In this document: piece by piece, positions 1 to 13,671 of the stretch | Position numbering within the stretch: position 1 is the stretch's first letter | Layout: each line of letters begins with the position of its first letter | Source: Solanum dulcamara | Taxonomy: Eukaryota > Streptophyta > Magnoliopsida > Solanales > Solanaceae | Assembly: GCF_947179165.1 (NCBI RefSeq) | Contig: NC_077244.1 | Coordinates: 13,336,949 to 13,400,948, forward strand | Reading direction: 5' to 3' | DNA: 64,000 bases | Position numbers and translations under genes: made by a program | The notes under the pieces: generated by a model | The model's input: only the letters and a program-made list of their open reading frames with translations | The model's database searches: none | What the model was told of the DNA's origin: nothing

Positions 1-284
1 TTCCCTAATCCACGACGCGGTCCTATCGCGGACCACACTATTTTGTGGTTTCTTCGAAAATCTTTCTTCCGTTCTACGAGTTCTAAAAATGCACCAAAAC
101 CATTTTTCCGTAGGTTTTGACCCCCTGATCGTTATTCTGAACTCGGATTTTCCAAAACGATTTAGGATAATACGTTACATGAGCGGTCTATTTCTGGCCG
201 AATTTAGTTTTTTTAAGGGTGTTTTAAACTTTTTTCAAATTATTAGTTAATGAACCTAGACGTTTTTAGAACCTAATTCAACTC

Positions 285-291
285 TATAAAT
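285..291 (+). promoter_or_regulatory. TATA box of LTR A'
   Basis: TATAAAT in the U3/R boundary region, followed by a T/C-rich leader, as in the other LTRs of the window. It would start the genomic RNA of the retrotransposon. Confidence 0.5.
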
Positions 292-456
292 TAACCTAAA
301 CCTCTAATTCTATTCATTTTTCTACAATTCATCTATCAAATATTTTTCTCTCTACAAAAAAGGCTCTCAAGGGTTCTATTGAAGACTTCAAGCAAATTCA
401 CTCAATTTCTTCATCAAAATTCTCAAGTTCTTCCAAATTAATTTGTGTTCTCACTC

Positions 457-465
457 AAGGTATGT
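457..465 (+). promoter_or_regulatory. Splice-donor-like motif in LTR A' leader
   Basis: AAGGTATGT about 170 bases after the TATA box. An equivalent AGGTA(A/T)G motif lies at the matching place in LTRs A, B, B', D and F. Use as a splice site is inferred, not shown. Confidence 0.35.
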
Positions 466-2553
466 GGGTATTGATTCATGGATCCTTTCTTCCATGAAGC
501 CCAATCAATTTCTCAAGTTTTCTATCAAATTAAAGTATGATATTTTATGAATTTTGTGATCTCTATTCCAATTGCATGAATTTTGATTTAAAGCATGATC
601 ATGAGTCTATTTAGATATAATTTGATGGTTATTGAATTGAATTGAAGAGTTTTTCCATGAATTCTTTTATTTTGATTTTCTAGGGTTCATGATGTAAATT
701 ATGAGTATTTTGATTCATACTTCAAAAGGATATTATCTATATAAATTATGTATGGGCTGATATAAAGTTTATGATAATGCATGTTTTCAAGTCAATTTCA
801 TGATTTTCAAGTAAATTGATCATTCATTCATGTCTTACCCTAATTTCAAGTATAAGCTATGATCATAAATTTCTAAGTATGAATTATGATTATATATTTC
901 AATTATGATCATGGATTATAAGTATGTTTCGAATGATGATTTTCATGCAAGTTATGAAATAAGGTGACTTAGGGCCCTATGTGGTGACCTATGGCCTAAC
1001 GATATGAATTATACGAAAATGATTGCAATGATGAAAGGAAAATTCTCACATTACAAGTATGTTATGAAAATGAGCTACTCTATGATTTCAAGCCTATGAA
1101 CATGACTATGATATATGATATTATGATCTTATGTTATGTATGTATTCCGTGGGATTTGACTTAGCACCGAATGTGGACTTGAGGTGGGGGCTCAAAGCAA
1201 GGGGTCCTTATATAAAGTCTTTTGTTTCATAACTACGTGCCACCATAGGAACAAAGGGATTAAAGGAGAATACCTAAATCTCTACGAGGTGAATACCCAA
1301 AATATTAAGGCTTAGAGGTGAGTACCCGATTCTAAGAACTAGAGGTGAGTACCCGGTTCACACGACCGCTTAGTGGATCCACTTAGGCATGTAGAAGTCT
1401 ACCTTGGTAAGTAGTCTCCCTTTTTTCTCCGATGTAGGGGCAACATTGGGATTCCATGTTATAGCTCGCATGGTCTTAATGTCAGTTATGGTTCCTATCC
1501 CACATATGTATGATTTCTTAAGTATGTTATGACTTTGAACTTATGCTTTTAAATGCTTTGGTCAATATGATTTTCTCATGACTTTATGTATTCCATCTTA
1601 TCATGTGATTTACTTGACCCTTGAATTTCCATGATTTACGTTGTATGTCACGCCCTCATACTTAGTACATTCCAATGTACTAATGCATATTTTATGCCTA
1701 TATTGTCTCATAATATAGGGGTTGAGGTTGAAGAACCTAATCGTCCACGTAACTAGTAGGCATTCCTATCCTAAGGTGTCGTAGTGAGTTCTCATTAACC
1801 GAGGACTAATTTCAAGTTGGTTACTATTTTTTTTCAAAAGACTTTTGCTTATATTGTTTATTGAGGGTGAGTTAGGGACATGTCTTAGCCCCCGCCCATA
1901 CTCATATTTCGAGGCATCTAGTTGGACATATGTTTGAGTCTATGTTGTCAGAAGACATTTTTAGATTTCTATCCATGATTTAGACTCTCTTATGATGTTT
2001 TTGCTTTTATATTTTACCTTATGTATGCTTGTGATATGTACAAGAGGCTTGGTTGGAGCCCTTCAGGGTTTTGATCGCCGTGTTACGACTAGGCCCTAGG
2101 TTGGGTCGTGATAGTTACAATATCATATCATTATTTCATCATATCATCATATCGTCATACCATCATATCATCATATACATATATGTACCGTACTTGGCCC
2201 TTTAATGAGGGAGTTGGTAAATAATGTAGTGAAACTATGCACGATAACATAATATTCCCGGCCCAGAACTCGGTGAAAGATATATTGAGACATGCATGAG
2301 CAAGGTAGTAAGAAACTATATGCAATTCAAAATAGTTTTTTAATGACTCAATAGGATAGTCAACACGAATCATCGTTCGCAAATTCAAATAATAGTCATG
2401 TCATATAACTTTTGGCTGTCCATGTGGATTATATCAAAATGGAACTTTGAAATCATGTGTACATATCAATATATATAAGAAAAAATATGAGTTATGGGAA
2501 TCAAGATCAATAGCCATCATAGTGGCCCTAGGAATAGGAATTCCTTTGGAATC

Positions 2554-2577
2554 ATATATATATATATATATATATAT
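2554..2577. repeat. (TA)n microsatellite
   Basis: About 12 uninterrupted AT dinucleotides inside LTR B'. Confidence 0.9.
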
Positions 2578-4002
2578 CGTATATTTATTTCACAACGATC
2601 ATGCCAAAAGAAAGAAGGATTAGCTTCACATACATTTAGCGCTTATTCATCTCACAAAATTTATATGCTGCCCAATAATACTTCAACCTATATTAAAACG
2701 CCAACAACTACGGTTAAGCTACGGGGAGATTCAAAACGTATTCTAACGTTAGTAACTCCTTTCTAGATGTTTGGATGATGTTTTCTCTTGTATCCAAACC
2801 AACTACATACAACCAAACCAACATCAATCATTATATGTTCAATACCAATCCGTACAGCCCATACAATATTCCAAACAACCCACATTCACAACATACAATA
2901 ACGATTCACATACGGCTACTACATTCTCAAGTTACTTTTGTAGTTCGTAGCCTTAACGTTTGCATGTAACAACTTATAACAGCCCATCCAATATACAACA
3001 CAATGCAAAATCTTAATTATCATTAAAATCTTCGAAGTTAAATAACAATAATGTGTCAAAACATCCCATACCTTACAATGCTAGATAATAGTGTACATGC
3101 GATTATGACATATCCAATTTATTCTTGTTAATCCATAGTCATATTATTTCATCGAAACGATTCTATAACAGTCCAACCACTATGAAAACATGATGTATAA
3201 TTTTAACTATAATTATTTTTTTCCAACTTGATGAATACAAAAAGTCCAAAACAGTCTATTACCACAACACGTCCAAAACAGTCCAACATGTCCAAAACAG
3301 TCCCTAAACAATGCTCAAATTTCTTGCAAATATTTACGAATATACTAAGAAAACCACATATGATTCTTACACATTATTTCATGTCTTATTTTCATATAAT
3401 TTCAGTAGGTTATGACCAGCTATCCACACGACAAGTACAACATCAATTCATACGCAACTAAGCTACATCGTTATTTCTATAATCCTTACAACAACTCACA
3501 AATGACTTTAGTTTCAACTCCAATCATTAAACACCTTCATTTACATCATAAAATTAATGATAACATCAATCAAAATATCAAGTAAAAATAGTTTACTAAC
3601 TTCCTCACAAAACAGTCCACACACGATTTCAACATGCTTCAACATCACTCACATAGAATCATAGATTCAATTATTTTCATACTAACACAACTTCACCTTT
3701 AACCTTTCAATTCTTTTCATTCTTCTTACCATGATATCTATGATAGTAACAACCATAATTATTAAAGAAAATCAGTCCATCAATGCCACCAAAATAGTTC
3801 CCACGGCGACAACAACATTTCAACACCAACTTTCATAATTTTATGCATGGAATTCATGTTTATCAAGTTGCAACCATACTTCAACATCAACACATATAAC
3901 CTCATGGTTACTATCATGTTCCAACATAAACACACATTATTTCATGCATACAACTTATGTCTACACATATACATCACCCTTAATATATGAAAAGAAAGTT
4001 AG

Positions 4003-4012
4003 ATCTTACCTT
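4003..4012 (-). promoter_or_regulatory. Splice-donor-like motif in LTR B'
   Basis: AAGGTAAGAT on the - strand, matching the motif in LTR B. Function inferred only. Confidence 0.3.
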
Positions 4013-4992
4013 GATAACTTGACTTCTCAACTTGGCTAGAGTTTGTGAAATGAACCAATACTTTTTCTTGTTGCTCCAATATCTATCTTCACATTTCTAG
4101 GGGCCTTATAGAGGGTTGAAACACCTTGGAAAATAATTTTTGGATCAAGACTCAAAGAGCTCAAAATCAGCCAATGTGGCCAAGAGCTTTCCCTCTCTAG
4201 ACTTAGGTTTTCTTCCTTTGTGTTTGTAGTTGAAATGAATTGCGATGGCTGATGTCTTAGTCATTGTTTGGTTCAACTTTTATGCCTACAAGTTTTTCAC
4301 ATGATCCACTTATGGAATGATTTACTCCATTAACTTTACACTTAAAATTCCATTTTTTTCTACAACTTTTGGCCAAGTGTGGTCAAGCCTCACCTTCTTG
4401 TTTCTCCTTTCTTCTTTCTTTTCAATTGTTTACAAGATAATTGTATGTGTGGTGACTGATTCATACACCACCTTTTGTCCATTGTAATCATACCAAGATG
4501 AATGATCAATATTTAATGTGAAATGATCCCTCCACCATGTTATGTCTTCCTAAAATAATATATACTTTCATAAAGTAGTAGATGCTTAAATATTTAATTG
4601 TATACTTCAACTTTTTCTCCTCCAATTTCCAGACCTTGGCAGAATATTATACTTCGTTATGAAGTGTATTTTAGTTGTCCACAATATATTGAAAATATAG
4701 TGGATGAATCAACATTTAATTGCACATTTGTATATATTCCATTAGCCTTATTTTAGATGACTTTGAGTCATCCTTTTACCATGACACGTTGGTGTTCCTT
4801 CATAGGTCATTGTTGTCAGATGTTTTTTTTACTCAACACCACAATTAAGTAATTCCTAATCTCCAATAACATTCTTATACTAAGTAAAATTTATAACCTA
4901 TTTGTTCTAGTTTAGAAATTAAAAATCTGAGTTTTCTATCTCACGTCGATTTCTTTGCGAATAACTCGACGTATACAATACGGGGTCTAACA

Positions 4993-7900
4993 GATATAGT
5001 ATGAAGTACAGAGGAAACTTTGCCCAAATTTTCCCAGAAATAGGAAAAAAACGAGAGTGAGATATAAGTTCATAATATGTCTAGGAAGTTGATACCGGTA
5101 GGGTAAATTTATTATGTTGGACTAAAGCTTTAAGAGATATCCTCCATGTCATCTGTAAGAGCACCATTCTTACTTGCGAAATTTTATTTCAAAAAAGCCT
5201 ATATAAGCAGCAAAATTTAGAATTCATTTGGATGGACCAAGATACTTTCCAGCCGCATTTTTCCTTAGAAGAAGCTTATGTTGATGGGCAAAAAGTCTAG
5301 TAATTAAGTTTCACTTCTATTGAAAAGTACAAAGCACACAACAATTAGTTTGTGAACTAGATAATTCATTCATGACTCAAGAATAAACCTGGAGGTAAAC
5401 CATGTGAATCAAGCACTAAGAAGTCCTGTGGTGCTTATCGGATTCTAGTTTCCTTCTGGTAGTGGTTGGAGAATGCTTCATGGTAACATTTTATTAGTTC
5501 TTAATCAACTAATTGGAGATGAAATTTGTGGAAGGAAAACATAAACTTGTGGGCTATTTAGAATCATGTATTTCATATGTTGTTGATGAAATGATAGGAT
5601 GATTCAGAAGGGCTTTTGATACTAAGGGTGATTTAGAAAAAGGTGGAAACTCTTAACGAAATATTTTATTGAGGTATTGAGTGAACCGATAAGTAGGGAT
5701 AAATTACGATGAGTTTATAGTTTAAGGGGGTAATAATATGGTTGAGATTAAAGTACGGAGGAGGAGGAAATATGACAAATTATGAAGTTATTAATAAGAT
5801 AGCTTGTGAGCTATTAAGGGTAAGATTGATCAGAAGGGGTGAAGGGTTAAGTACGCCTAATCCAAAGAGTAATTAAAACATAGTAAGAATCGTGAATAAG
5901 GTTAAGAAGTGTTATATTATAGGATGGATTACGAACAAGATGTAATGTGAATACCATAAGGATTGTTATAGAAAGGAGTAAATCCTAGCAAGGAAGTAAC
6001 TAAAAGATATGATGTGATTTGTGGGAAGCGGAAAAGCAAATAAAGAGCGAATGAGAAAGACTTACAAAGTTCTATAGGGAAAGTTCAGAATAAAAAGTCA
6101 AGTGGTAACAAAAGTGAAGGTGAGCAACAAGATAGAATGAATGCCAAAAATGACTGGTATGATAAGAACAAATAGAGATGAACAAAATATGTTTTGAAAA
6201 CGAGAAAGGGGTTATGTAAAAATAGTGTTTTCTGAAGGATATAGAGGTAGCATGAAATTCCTCATGCAAAAAATAAAAGTGGACATAGACTGGAGAAATG
6301 AAAGGAATACTAAAGGAAGCGCTCAAGATAGACGTAATTAATTAAGTATGAGTATAGGACAAAAAGAGAAATAGATAACTACGAACTGAAGGTGTAGTAC
6401 GGGGAAAAGGTGATAAGAAAAGACCACTATTAAAATGAATTTGATATGATTTTGAGAGAGATTAAAAGTTAGCATTGGGTACACGACAAGGGTGAAAGCG
6501 CATGAGGCATAAAGGTGTATTGTGTATATGTGACTTCATCTCCGAAAATAGTGAGATCCTTAGAAGATAGTTAATGTAGATTTGCGAAACAACGGATGTA
6601 TTGTGAGTTTATTAGAGGAACATGTGATATCTATTAAGGATAAAAATAGTGTTATAAGAAAGTTTGGAACACTTATCATTAGAATATAAGTGCTAGCGAA
6701 TGGAGAATTTGAAACAAGTATAAACACTAGCTAACTACTAATTGGAATGAATGAAATGTGGCTTTGGATAAATTGCTACATTAATTATATTACTCGAGCA
6801 CCAATCATCAGATGAGGTTTTGCACTATATATCAGAAGCTCTCATTACCTCGTGATTGTGTTAAGGTTTCGTACATGGGTAATCTAAGTTATAGATGACA
6901 TAAAGGAAGACATGGATATGGTAAAGTCTACCAAATGTATTGGAAAAGAATCATATGAATTTGAAAATTAGAAATGGGGGCATAGAGTAAAATATAAACA
7001 GATAATGATGTGGGTACACCCTAAAGGGGGGGAAGCGGATGAGAGAAATACAAGTGTAAGATGAAATCAACTGACACTACAAAACGTTAACGTGAACACT
7101 TAAACATCAAGTGAGATCCCATGTTGGAACAAGTTAGTAAGATCTGAAAGCCAACAATAAACGGATAGAAGCCAAGATGATATGTGAGATAGTGCTGAGA
7201 ATTATTGGTAAAGATCTTGGATAGTATGGCATCAGAAGGTGGATGCTTATAAATAGGAGGAATAAGACAAGAGAATAGTAATGAGTAACTTAAAAATATT
7301 ATAAAGGATAGCAAGACTATACTGGATTAGAGGTTAAGATATTGGCAACTGAGTTATTGGCTAAAGATATTGTGACATACAAGTAGCAAAGGAGAAAGGA
7401 TAGAAAATCTCTCCTATGGTAGAATATGAGAAAATTGACTAGTAAGTAAAGGAAGGGAAACAAGTATGACAAAATAGACAGCAAGTGAGTGTTAGTACAA
7501 TAAGATCTATAGAGCAGAATAAGACAGGAGAAGGAAAGACTATGATTAGGATTGAACACACTTTGTACAAATTGTACAAGAATAGTTATGCAACCTACGA
7601 GTATTAGTATACTAAGGGTGAGATCAAGTTATTACTTGATAAAAAGAATAAGAATTCAGTAACAACAATGTGATTGCTATATTTTGGATACATCAAAGAA
7701 AAGTATAAGATGGTTTGAGGCAAAACTATAGAGATATAATTAGTATTGAGGGAAAAAGCCATAGTTGAGCCCTAATATCAACTGAAAGAGGTAAGAGAAA
7801 ATATAGGGTCTACATAAAGACTAGCGTGGCAATGTTAGGGTATTTTCTAGGCTGATTTAAGCGCCTACACATATTTGTGTAAAGATTGCAATAGGATGTG

Positions 7901-8738
7901 TGGTAGGAAAACTCAGAGAAAATTTGAGTAAAGGAGAAATAAAAGAGTTTGAGTCAAAAATAGAGAAATGACTCAAGATAAAATGCCTAAAGTATTTCCA
8001 GTTAGGATAAAGAAAATTATGAAATGACTTAACCGAGACATTCAGAACAAGCGAGTTACTAATTACTGGATGATGGTAAGGTCATAATATGAGGGAAAAC
8101 TAGCGCTAATTGATAGCCCACCCTAAAAAAGATTGAGATTAAGAAGTAAAAGAAAATGATAGTTAAAGACCTTCAAGAGAAAGTCAGAAAGTGACACATG
8201 ATGCCGAGGATTCCAGGATACGGACTATCACACTAGAGTAAAGCAAGAATATTGGAGTATAAAAATGTTACCCCTTGTGAAGTTTTGTTTTACTCATAAA
8301 ACCTATGAAGGGTTCACAGGTTACCAGAGGCATGCGATACTCCAGGGATATTAAAGTCTAAACCGATGAGGGACGTCTATGCATTATAAAAATCTTATTT
8401 AAAGATTTAGAGGTAAGATAAAAGAAATGATATCTTGAGGGAATAACTATAAAAGAAGCACAAGAAGAAAGTAAGATTTCAGCGGAAGAGCAATACAACT
8501 GACAACGGACTATAAAGTAAAGAGGAGAGTAAAGACAATGATGTGAAGTTATTACCTCGGGAAGCAATAAAAAGAGGAAGTATTACAAGAATGATTATGT
8601 AAAGACCTGGAATGTGTTATAATGAACTACAGTCAGTCGACAAATGGAGGAGGTATGTGAAGGGCATAATTAACTAAGAGAACACTTGAAAAAATATTGG
8701 GAATTTAGAATCAATTCAACATTCGAGGACGAATGTTC
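4993..8738 (+). other. Non-coding purine-rich internal block of a retroelement (LARD-like?)
   Basis: Some 3.7 kb with a strong excess of A and G on the + strand and no reading frame over 85 codons on either strand. I recognise no gag or pol motif. It runs straight into a polypurine tract and LTR B, so its right end is the internal region of a + strand LTR element. A second polypurine-like run (CTAAAGGGGGGGAAG) is at 7021-7035. Large non-coding interiors with multi-kilobase LTRs are the mark of LARD-type non-autonomous elements; a decayed gag-pol is the alternative. The 5' LTR in the right orientation is not in the window. Confidence 0.4.
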
Positions 8739-8753
8739 TAAAGGGGGGAAGGA
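8739..8753 (+). other. Polypurine tract of element B
   Basis: TAAAGGGGGGAAGGA directly before the TGTTATACCC start of LTR B; it primes plus-strand DNA synthesis. It is preceded by ATTCGAGGACGAATGTT, a sequence typical of the 3' end of chromovirus internal regions. Confidence 0.75.
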
Positions 8754-9402
8754 TGTTATACCCTGTATGTTTATATGTTAAATTATTCGCAAGCAAGTCG
8801 ACTCAAGTTAATGACGGTGTTATATTCCATAGTTTTACACATTGGACTATTCGTGAGCTAATTGACATAAATTCAAGGACTCTTAATTTTGAATTTTAAA
8901 ATAGCTCAACTTATTTGTAAATTTCAATTAGTGTAGAAATATTAATTGAGATTAGGGATTAATTAACCATGATTGGATTATTAAATGGAGATTTGGGATT
9001 AATTAGGATGAATTAAGCTATTAGTGGGCTAAAAAGTGGTCCCCACTGCCACATGTAGTCACCTTGGGCAACACTCATGGTCTTCTTGTTGACCAAAATA
9101 TTAGCACAAAAACATTTTCCAACTTCAGAATATTCAACAAAGAGAGAGAAGCTCTTATCTTCTCCAAATAGAGAATTTAGAGAAGAGGAATTCCTAAGCT
9201 TTTGAATGAGAAAGAAGTCATAGCCATGGCAGAACCTAGGGAGCTCTCGGTCAGCTCCTTTCCTCCCTATTCTACATAGTTAAGTTGAGGGATTTCAAGA
9301 TCAATTAGAGGGAAAAGATGGAGATCATAACAACCATAACAACCTACGACCAAGGCTGTTCTTGAAGAAGTTACATGTTGATGATAAGGTTTTTATTTTT
9401 CT

Positions 9403-9412
9403 AAGGTAAGAT
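9403..9412 (+). promoter_or_regulatory. Splice-donor-like motif in LTR B
   Basis: AAGGTAAGAT, near-consensus plant 5' splice site, same place as in LTRs B' and F. Use is inferred. Confidence 0.35.
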
Positions 9413-11040
9413 TCCATCTTTTTCCTCATCTTGGAGGTAATTTAAACTTGTATAAGTTGGTAAATATATGATGAATGTATGAAATTATGGGTGTTGATGT
9501 TGAAGCATGGTGGAAGACATTGGGAGCTGTTTGACGTGCAGGATGGTGAACTGATTTTGTTTAGTCTCTTGATTGTTATTATTATAGATTTTATGATGAG
9601 AATAAAGGTATTTAATGGTTAAAGTTAAAGTTAAATTGGTTTGTGGACTGTTGTAAGGATTATAGTGATAATAATATAGTTCACCTGCATATGAATAGGT
9701 GATATAGTTATCTTGTGGCAGCTGTTATATCTCATGAAATTAGATGAAAAGATAGTACGAAATAAGGTGTAAAAATCATATGTGGTTTCCTTGGTGTATT
9801 CACAAGTACTCACAAGGTTTTCGAGCATCTTTATGTCATTAGTTAGGGGCTGTTTTGATATGTTGTTGCTATTCTTATTGATATTGGAAGATTAATGATA
9901 GTTAAGATTATATGTTGTGTTGTATGTTGGTTAGGCTATTGTAGGGTTGTTTCAATGAAAACGTTAAGACTATGGATCATTAAAGATAACTTGAAGATAT
10001 AGTAGTTGTATGTGGATTTGGGTTGTTGTCGGATGTTATGAATGTGGCCTGCCTTAATCTAGAAATGATGTTATAATGAAGAGATTATCTTGTATTAAAT
10101 GAAATTAGAAGTAAGAAAACTCCATGATTAGTGTTGGTGTTGAAATAGACAGAATTGGAGTTGCTTGAATTAGACTGGGTTGATTGTTGTTATTGCTATT
10201 ATTGTTATGGATTATGTGTTAAAAGTGAAGGGATTGTATATGTTAATATTAAATCTCCATTTGGGCCGTGTTAGGGCTGTTCTAATCTAAAGATGGTGGA
10301 TTATTTTTTATTAATGTTGTGGTTATTATTGTGGCTGATTATATAATGAAAATGAAAGAATTTGATATGCAAGTTGGAGTTGTAATTGTTCTAAGGGCTG
10401 GTTGTAATATGTGGCTGTTTGTGTTGAATTAAACGATTAAGCGTAGTTATGATTATTCATTGTATGGTTATAATTGTTGGGTTCTTATAAATCATTTTGA
10501 TAGGGTGTGGTGCCTGCGACCTATTAGGACTAATTCGATAGCATCATAGTCGTCATGTTGATAATTAATGGAAGTTAAAAGGGTATGTGGGCTGTTCGGA
10601 GTATTCTTGAATTTCGTACTAGCTAGTCTTAATATGGCATTTGACCATGTGATTATTGATGCTGCTTAGTGATTGTATGATTGGTTTGGGCGTGAGAAAA
10701 GTGAGCGATGTAGGAGTGGTGCTGTCGAATTTTCTACAAATAACCTACTAATGATAAAGTACGTTTTATGCCTTTCCATAGCTTAACTGTAGTGCTTAAC
10801 GTCTTAATATAGGTTGAGACACTATTAGGTAGGATATACATGTTGTGTGCAAATAAACGCTAAAGTTATGTAAAGCTAACCTTTCTTTCTTTTGGCATGA
10901 TCCATAAGAAACAAACGAACGACGAATTTTTAAATTCCAAAGAATCTCTTATTCTTAGATACACTAGAATGGCTAATGTTCTTAATTTCCAGAAATTATA
11001 TCATTATGTCTCGATACATGTGTATGATTCCATCCGTCCT

Positions 11041-11110
11041 AGTTTGGTATAATTTATAGTTTGGTGTAATTCATATTTCAGTATAATTCATATTTTGGTA
11101 TAATTCATAT
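11041..11110 (+). repeat. Short tandem repeat in LTR B
   Basis: About four copies of a 17-20 base unit based on TTTGGTATAATTCATA. Confidence 0.7.
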
Positions 11111-12198
11111 TGACAATCGAAGGGTACTTGAAATGACTACTGTCTTGATTTTCAAATGATGGTTCATTTTGATTATTCTATTGAGTCTCAGATGATAATC
11201 TAATTGTACATGGTTGCTAATGATACCCTATTCGTGCATATTGTTGTATTATCCACCGAGTCCCTTATTAGAGGGTCAGGTATGTTATCATATATGGTAC
11301 CACTACATTATTCACCGAGTCTGTCACTTGAGGGTCGGGTACGTGATATGATAAATGCAGATATGATTATGGAACCGAGTCCCATGACGGGTCGAGTACG
11401 GTATATGTGTACATGACTTTATTTACAGCATATGACAATGATATGTATGACTTTATTTATAAAATACACGTATAGTGATTTCTTGATTATTATACTTATC
11501 TTCTGAATCTCTATTTCAGATGTGATCTCCTTTATGATATTTTATGCTTTATATACTCAGTACATATGTCGTACTGACCCCCTCTCTTCGGAGGGCTATA
11601 TTTTATGCCCGTAGGTACAGATACTTATTTTGGGAATCCGCTAACTTAGGATTTCCACTCGGCTATTTTGGAGTGCTCCATTGTTCTGGAGCATAGACAT
11701 TTGGTATATATCCTTTTGGTGTATATATTTGTTTATCCAGAGGTACGACAGGGCCCTGTCTTGTCATATATTACTGTTAATACTTTTAGAGATCTATAGA
11801 CATATATGTGAGTTGTATATAGACGTTGTCCATCTATGTTAACATGACTTATGTTTAGGGGATATTCCTTTTTATAATAGCAGCCTTGTCGTCTTGCATG
11901 TATGCATATTTTTGGATTTTGTATGTAGTGGTAGACTTGTCAGCCCGCGTATGTATAGTTAGGATGTTCCTACACGTTATGACAGCCTTGTTGGCTTGCG
12001 TACTATGTTATCTTTTGATATTGTAACTCCTTAGGAGACAAGTTTTGTTAATATATAAATATGGGACAGTTTCGAGATGACATTCTATTTCCTTAAGTCC
12101 CATATCATGTTTAGTTGCGAATTGATTATAGATAACAGGTGTGTACACGAGTGTCCAATTCAGGCACTAGTCACAGACCACGGGATTGGGTCGTGACA

Positions 12199-13671
12199 TG
12201 TACGAGTATGTAAAATAGAAGAAAGTAAACTTACTCAAAGATACTCAACGTCTATGACTCAACTCTGAAAATAGCTCAACTCAATCAAGCATGCACTATG
12301 TGTAAAAGAATGATTTAAGTGATATAAATAAGTAAATGTAACTCAGTATACAAAAATATAATATTTTACTTCTTGGGGAGTTTCTCTAACTAACAACCAT
12401 CATTTATGAGCTAGTGATGATACAACAAAGCGATGTCATGGCCATATCCATCTAATACCTTGCCAGACTAATGAACATCAACATCTATGGATCAAATCAT
12501 CAAGTCCACTTTTGGGACAAGAGGGGTGTAGCCTCTATTCTACATTGGCTATGTAGTTGTGGGTTTGAGTTAATTAAAATCTTATCCAACTCGGTGCTTA
12601 ATACTACTCCCAAAATATGTGCTCATATTAACATCATCATTTAGTCTCATTGGAATTTCAATTTAAACATCAAACTCATCGAAACATCATCATCAGCATC
12701 ACCTGTTCATCAATCATTACACTTTAAAAAATGAACATCATTTTTGTCATCATCAAAATATCTTGCTCTGAAAATTCTCATTTAACTCTATGTTCAATTC
12801 CATCAAACTCATTTAAAATCAATTCTTGTGCTCAAATCATCAAGTTCTTTTAGTAAAATATGCCTTCAGAATCATTCACATCTCTTCAAAACTCTTTCAC
12901 GATTCCAATCAATCATGTTTGACCCTCATACTCATTTTGACTCAATAATTAATATATATATATATATATATATATATTCAAATCACTTTCTTCATCAATG
13001 TAAAAAAGGCATCATCTTTAATCAAATATTTGTATATAAAAATTATGATTATCAAATCAATTAGGGTTCACATAAAAATATCCATGAAAAACAATTCTAA
13101 TCAATTGAAACATAGAAAACAAGAATAATCTCAATATATAATTATACGGAACTCAATAGAAGAAGAATTGACTTATTCAGAATTCAAGAAACTAGGTTAG
13201 ACTCAACTCATTCTCAACAATCAATAGAATTAGATGTAGGTCACGTGGACGAACTCAGTCTAACATTGTGATTAGCCTTACGTATCTGAAAATCGAAGGG
13301 ATGATCAAGACTTGAAAGAATGACTTGAAAACCTTGAACCCTAACTTTCTTTCTTCTCTCCAATTATCTTCTCTCAATGTTCTAAGTGTTTAATGATAGA
13401 AAATATCCTTGGGGTACTGATAAGGGATGCATTTTAGTCCTAAAATGGTTTGAGTTATGTTTGGGAAAGGCGGAGAAAGTTCCAGAATACCCTTCATTAT
13501 AAAAATGTGAAAATGGGTTTGGGCGTACTATGGGCGCGTCGTGCCATGGCCTAAATTACTGAAGTCAGTTTCGAGTGCACTACTGACGCATCACCCTAGG
13601 CGCCAAACTGCTGCAGCAATAGTCTATGTAAAATGTTCATAACATTTTACCCGAGCTCAAAATGAGGAAAA
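12199..13671 (-). repeat. LTR G, downstream portion (minus strand)
   Basis: Reading on the - strand, this segment matches the R/U5 part of LTR D (33120-33900): shared blocks include AATGAGACTA, AGTAGTATTGAGCA/AGCACCGAGTTG, GTAGCCAATGTAG and CGCTTTGTTGTATCATCA. The upstream part (13500-13671) is U3-like, with a GC-richer stretch (GGGCGCGTCG at 13531). A donor-like site at 13287-13276 is changed to AGATACGT. The 5' start of this LTR is probably 20794-21033, separated by element F. Its 3' end is lost at the LTR B junction. Confidence 0.65.
12952..12977. repeat. (AT)n microsatellite
   Basis: About 13 AT repeats within LTR G. Confidence 0.9.

Larger units (their letters stand above)
1..2113 (+). 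repeat. LTR A' of a Ty3/gypsy chromovirus, 5' end outside window
   Basis: Long terminal repeat related to the LTRs of element A, in the opposite orientation. It shares with them the block around 1395-1500 (a CGATGTAGGGG core, a GCATGGTCTTAA stretch) and the closing GGGTCGTGA-type end at 2102-2110. A TATA box lies at 285-291 and a splice-donor-like AAGGTATGT at 457-465. Short repeats of GGTGAGTACCCG occur around 1285-1360. The window starts inside the U3 region, so whether it is a solo LTR or the 3' LTR of a full element is unknown. No reading frame belongs to it. It appears inserted into LTR B', whose - strand sequence resumes at about 2114. Confidence 0.75.
2114..4992 (-). repeat. LTR B' (chromovirus type), minus strand, 3' end missing
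   Basis: On the - strand this LTR begins TGTTAGACCCCG at 4992. Its first ~50 bases match the start of LTR B at 8754 (both share TTATTCGCAA and a following GTCGA). A donor-like AAGGTAAGAT lies at 4012-4003. The 2180-2290 part corresponds to the 'ACCGAGTC...GAGGGTC' blocks of LTR B at 11255-11400. The low-coordinate end is cut by LTR A', so its own target duplication cannot be tested. There is no polypurine tract beyond 4992, so it is a 5' or solo LTR. Short repeats GTCCAAAACAGTC occur at 3240-3305. ORFs here are chance. Confidence 0.65.
8754..12198 (+). repeat. LTR B, 3' LTR of a long-LTR Ty3/gypsy element
   Basis: Starts TGTTATACCC after the polypurine tract and ends GGGTCGTGACA, giving TG...CA ends and 3445 bp. 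A donor-like AAGGTAAGAT lies at 9403-9412. The R/U5 part holds three 'ACCGAGTC...GAGGGTC' blocks (about 11255-11400) and a short tandem repeat at 11041-11110. The 3' flank is TGTAC; the matching target duplication would lie left of the window or has been lost. LTR G (- strand) resumes at 12199, so B appears inserted into G. ORFs within it are not supported as genes. Confidence 0.75.

Noticed and set aside
2155..3461. Several 60-90 codon ORFs
   Set aside because: Lie in LTR B', include microsatellite-coded IYIYIY runs, and have no family motif.
7021..7035. Second polypurine tract and LTR start
   Set aside because: No TG-start LTR sequence follows the purine run; it probably reflects the general purine bias of 4993-8738.
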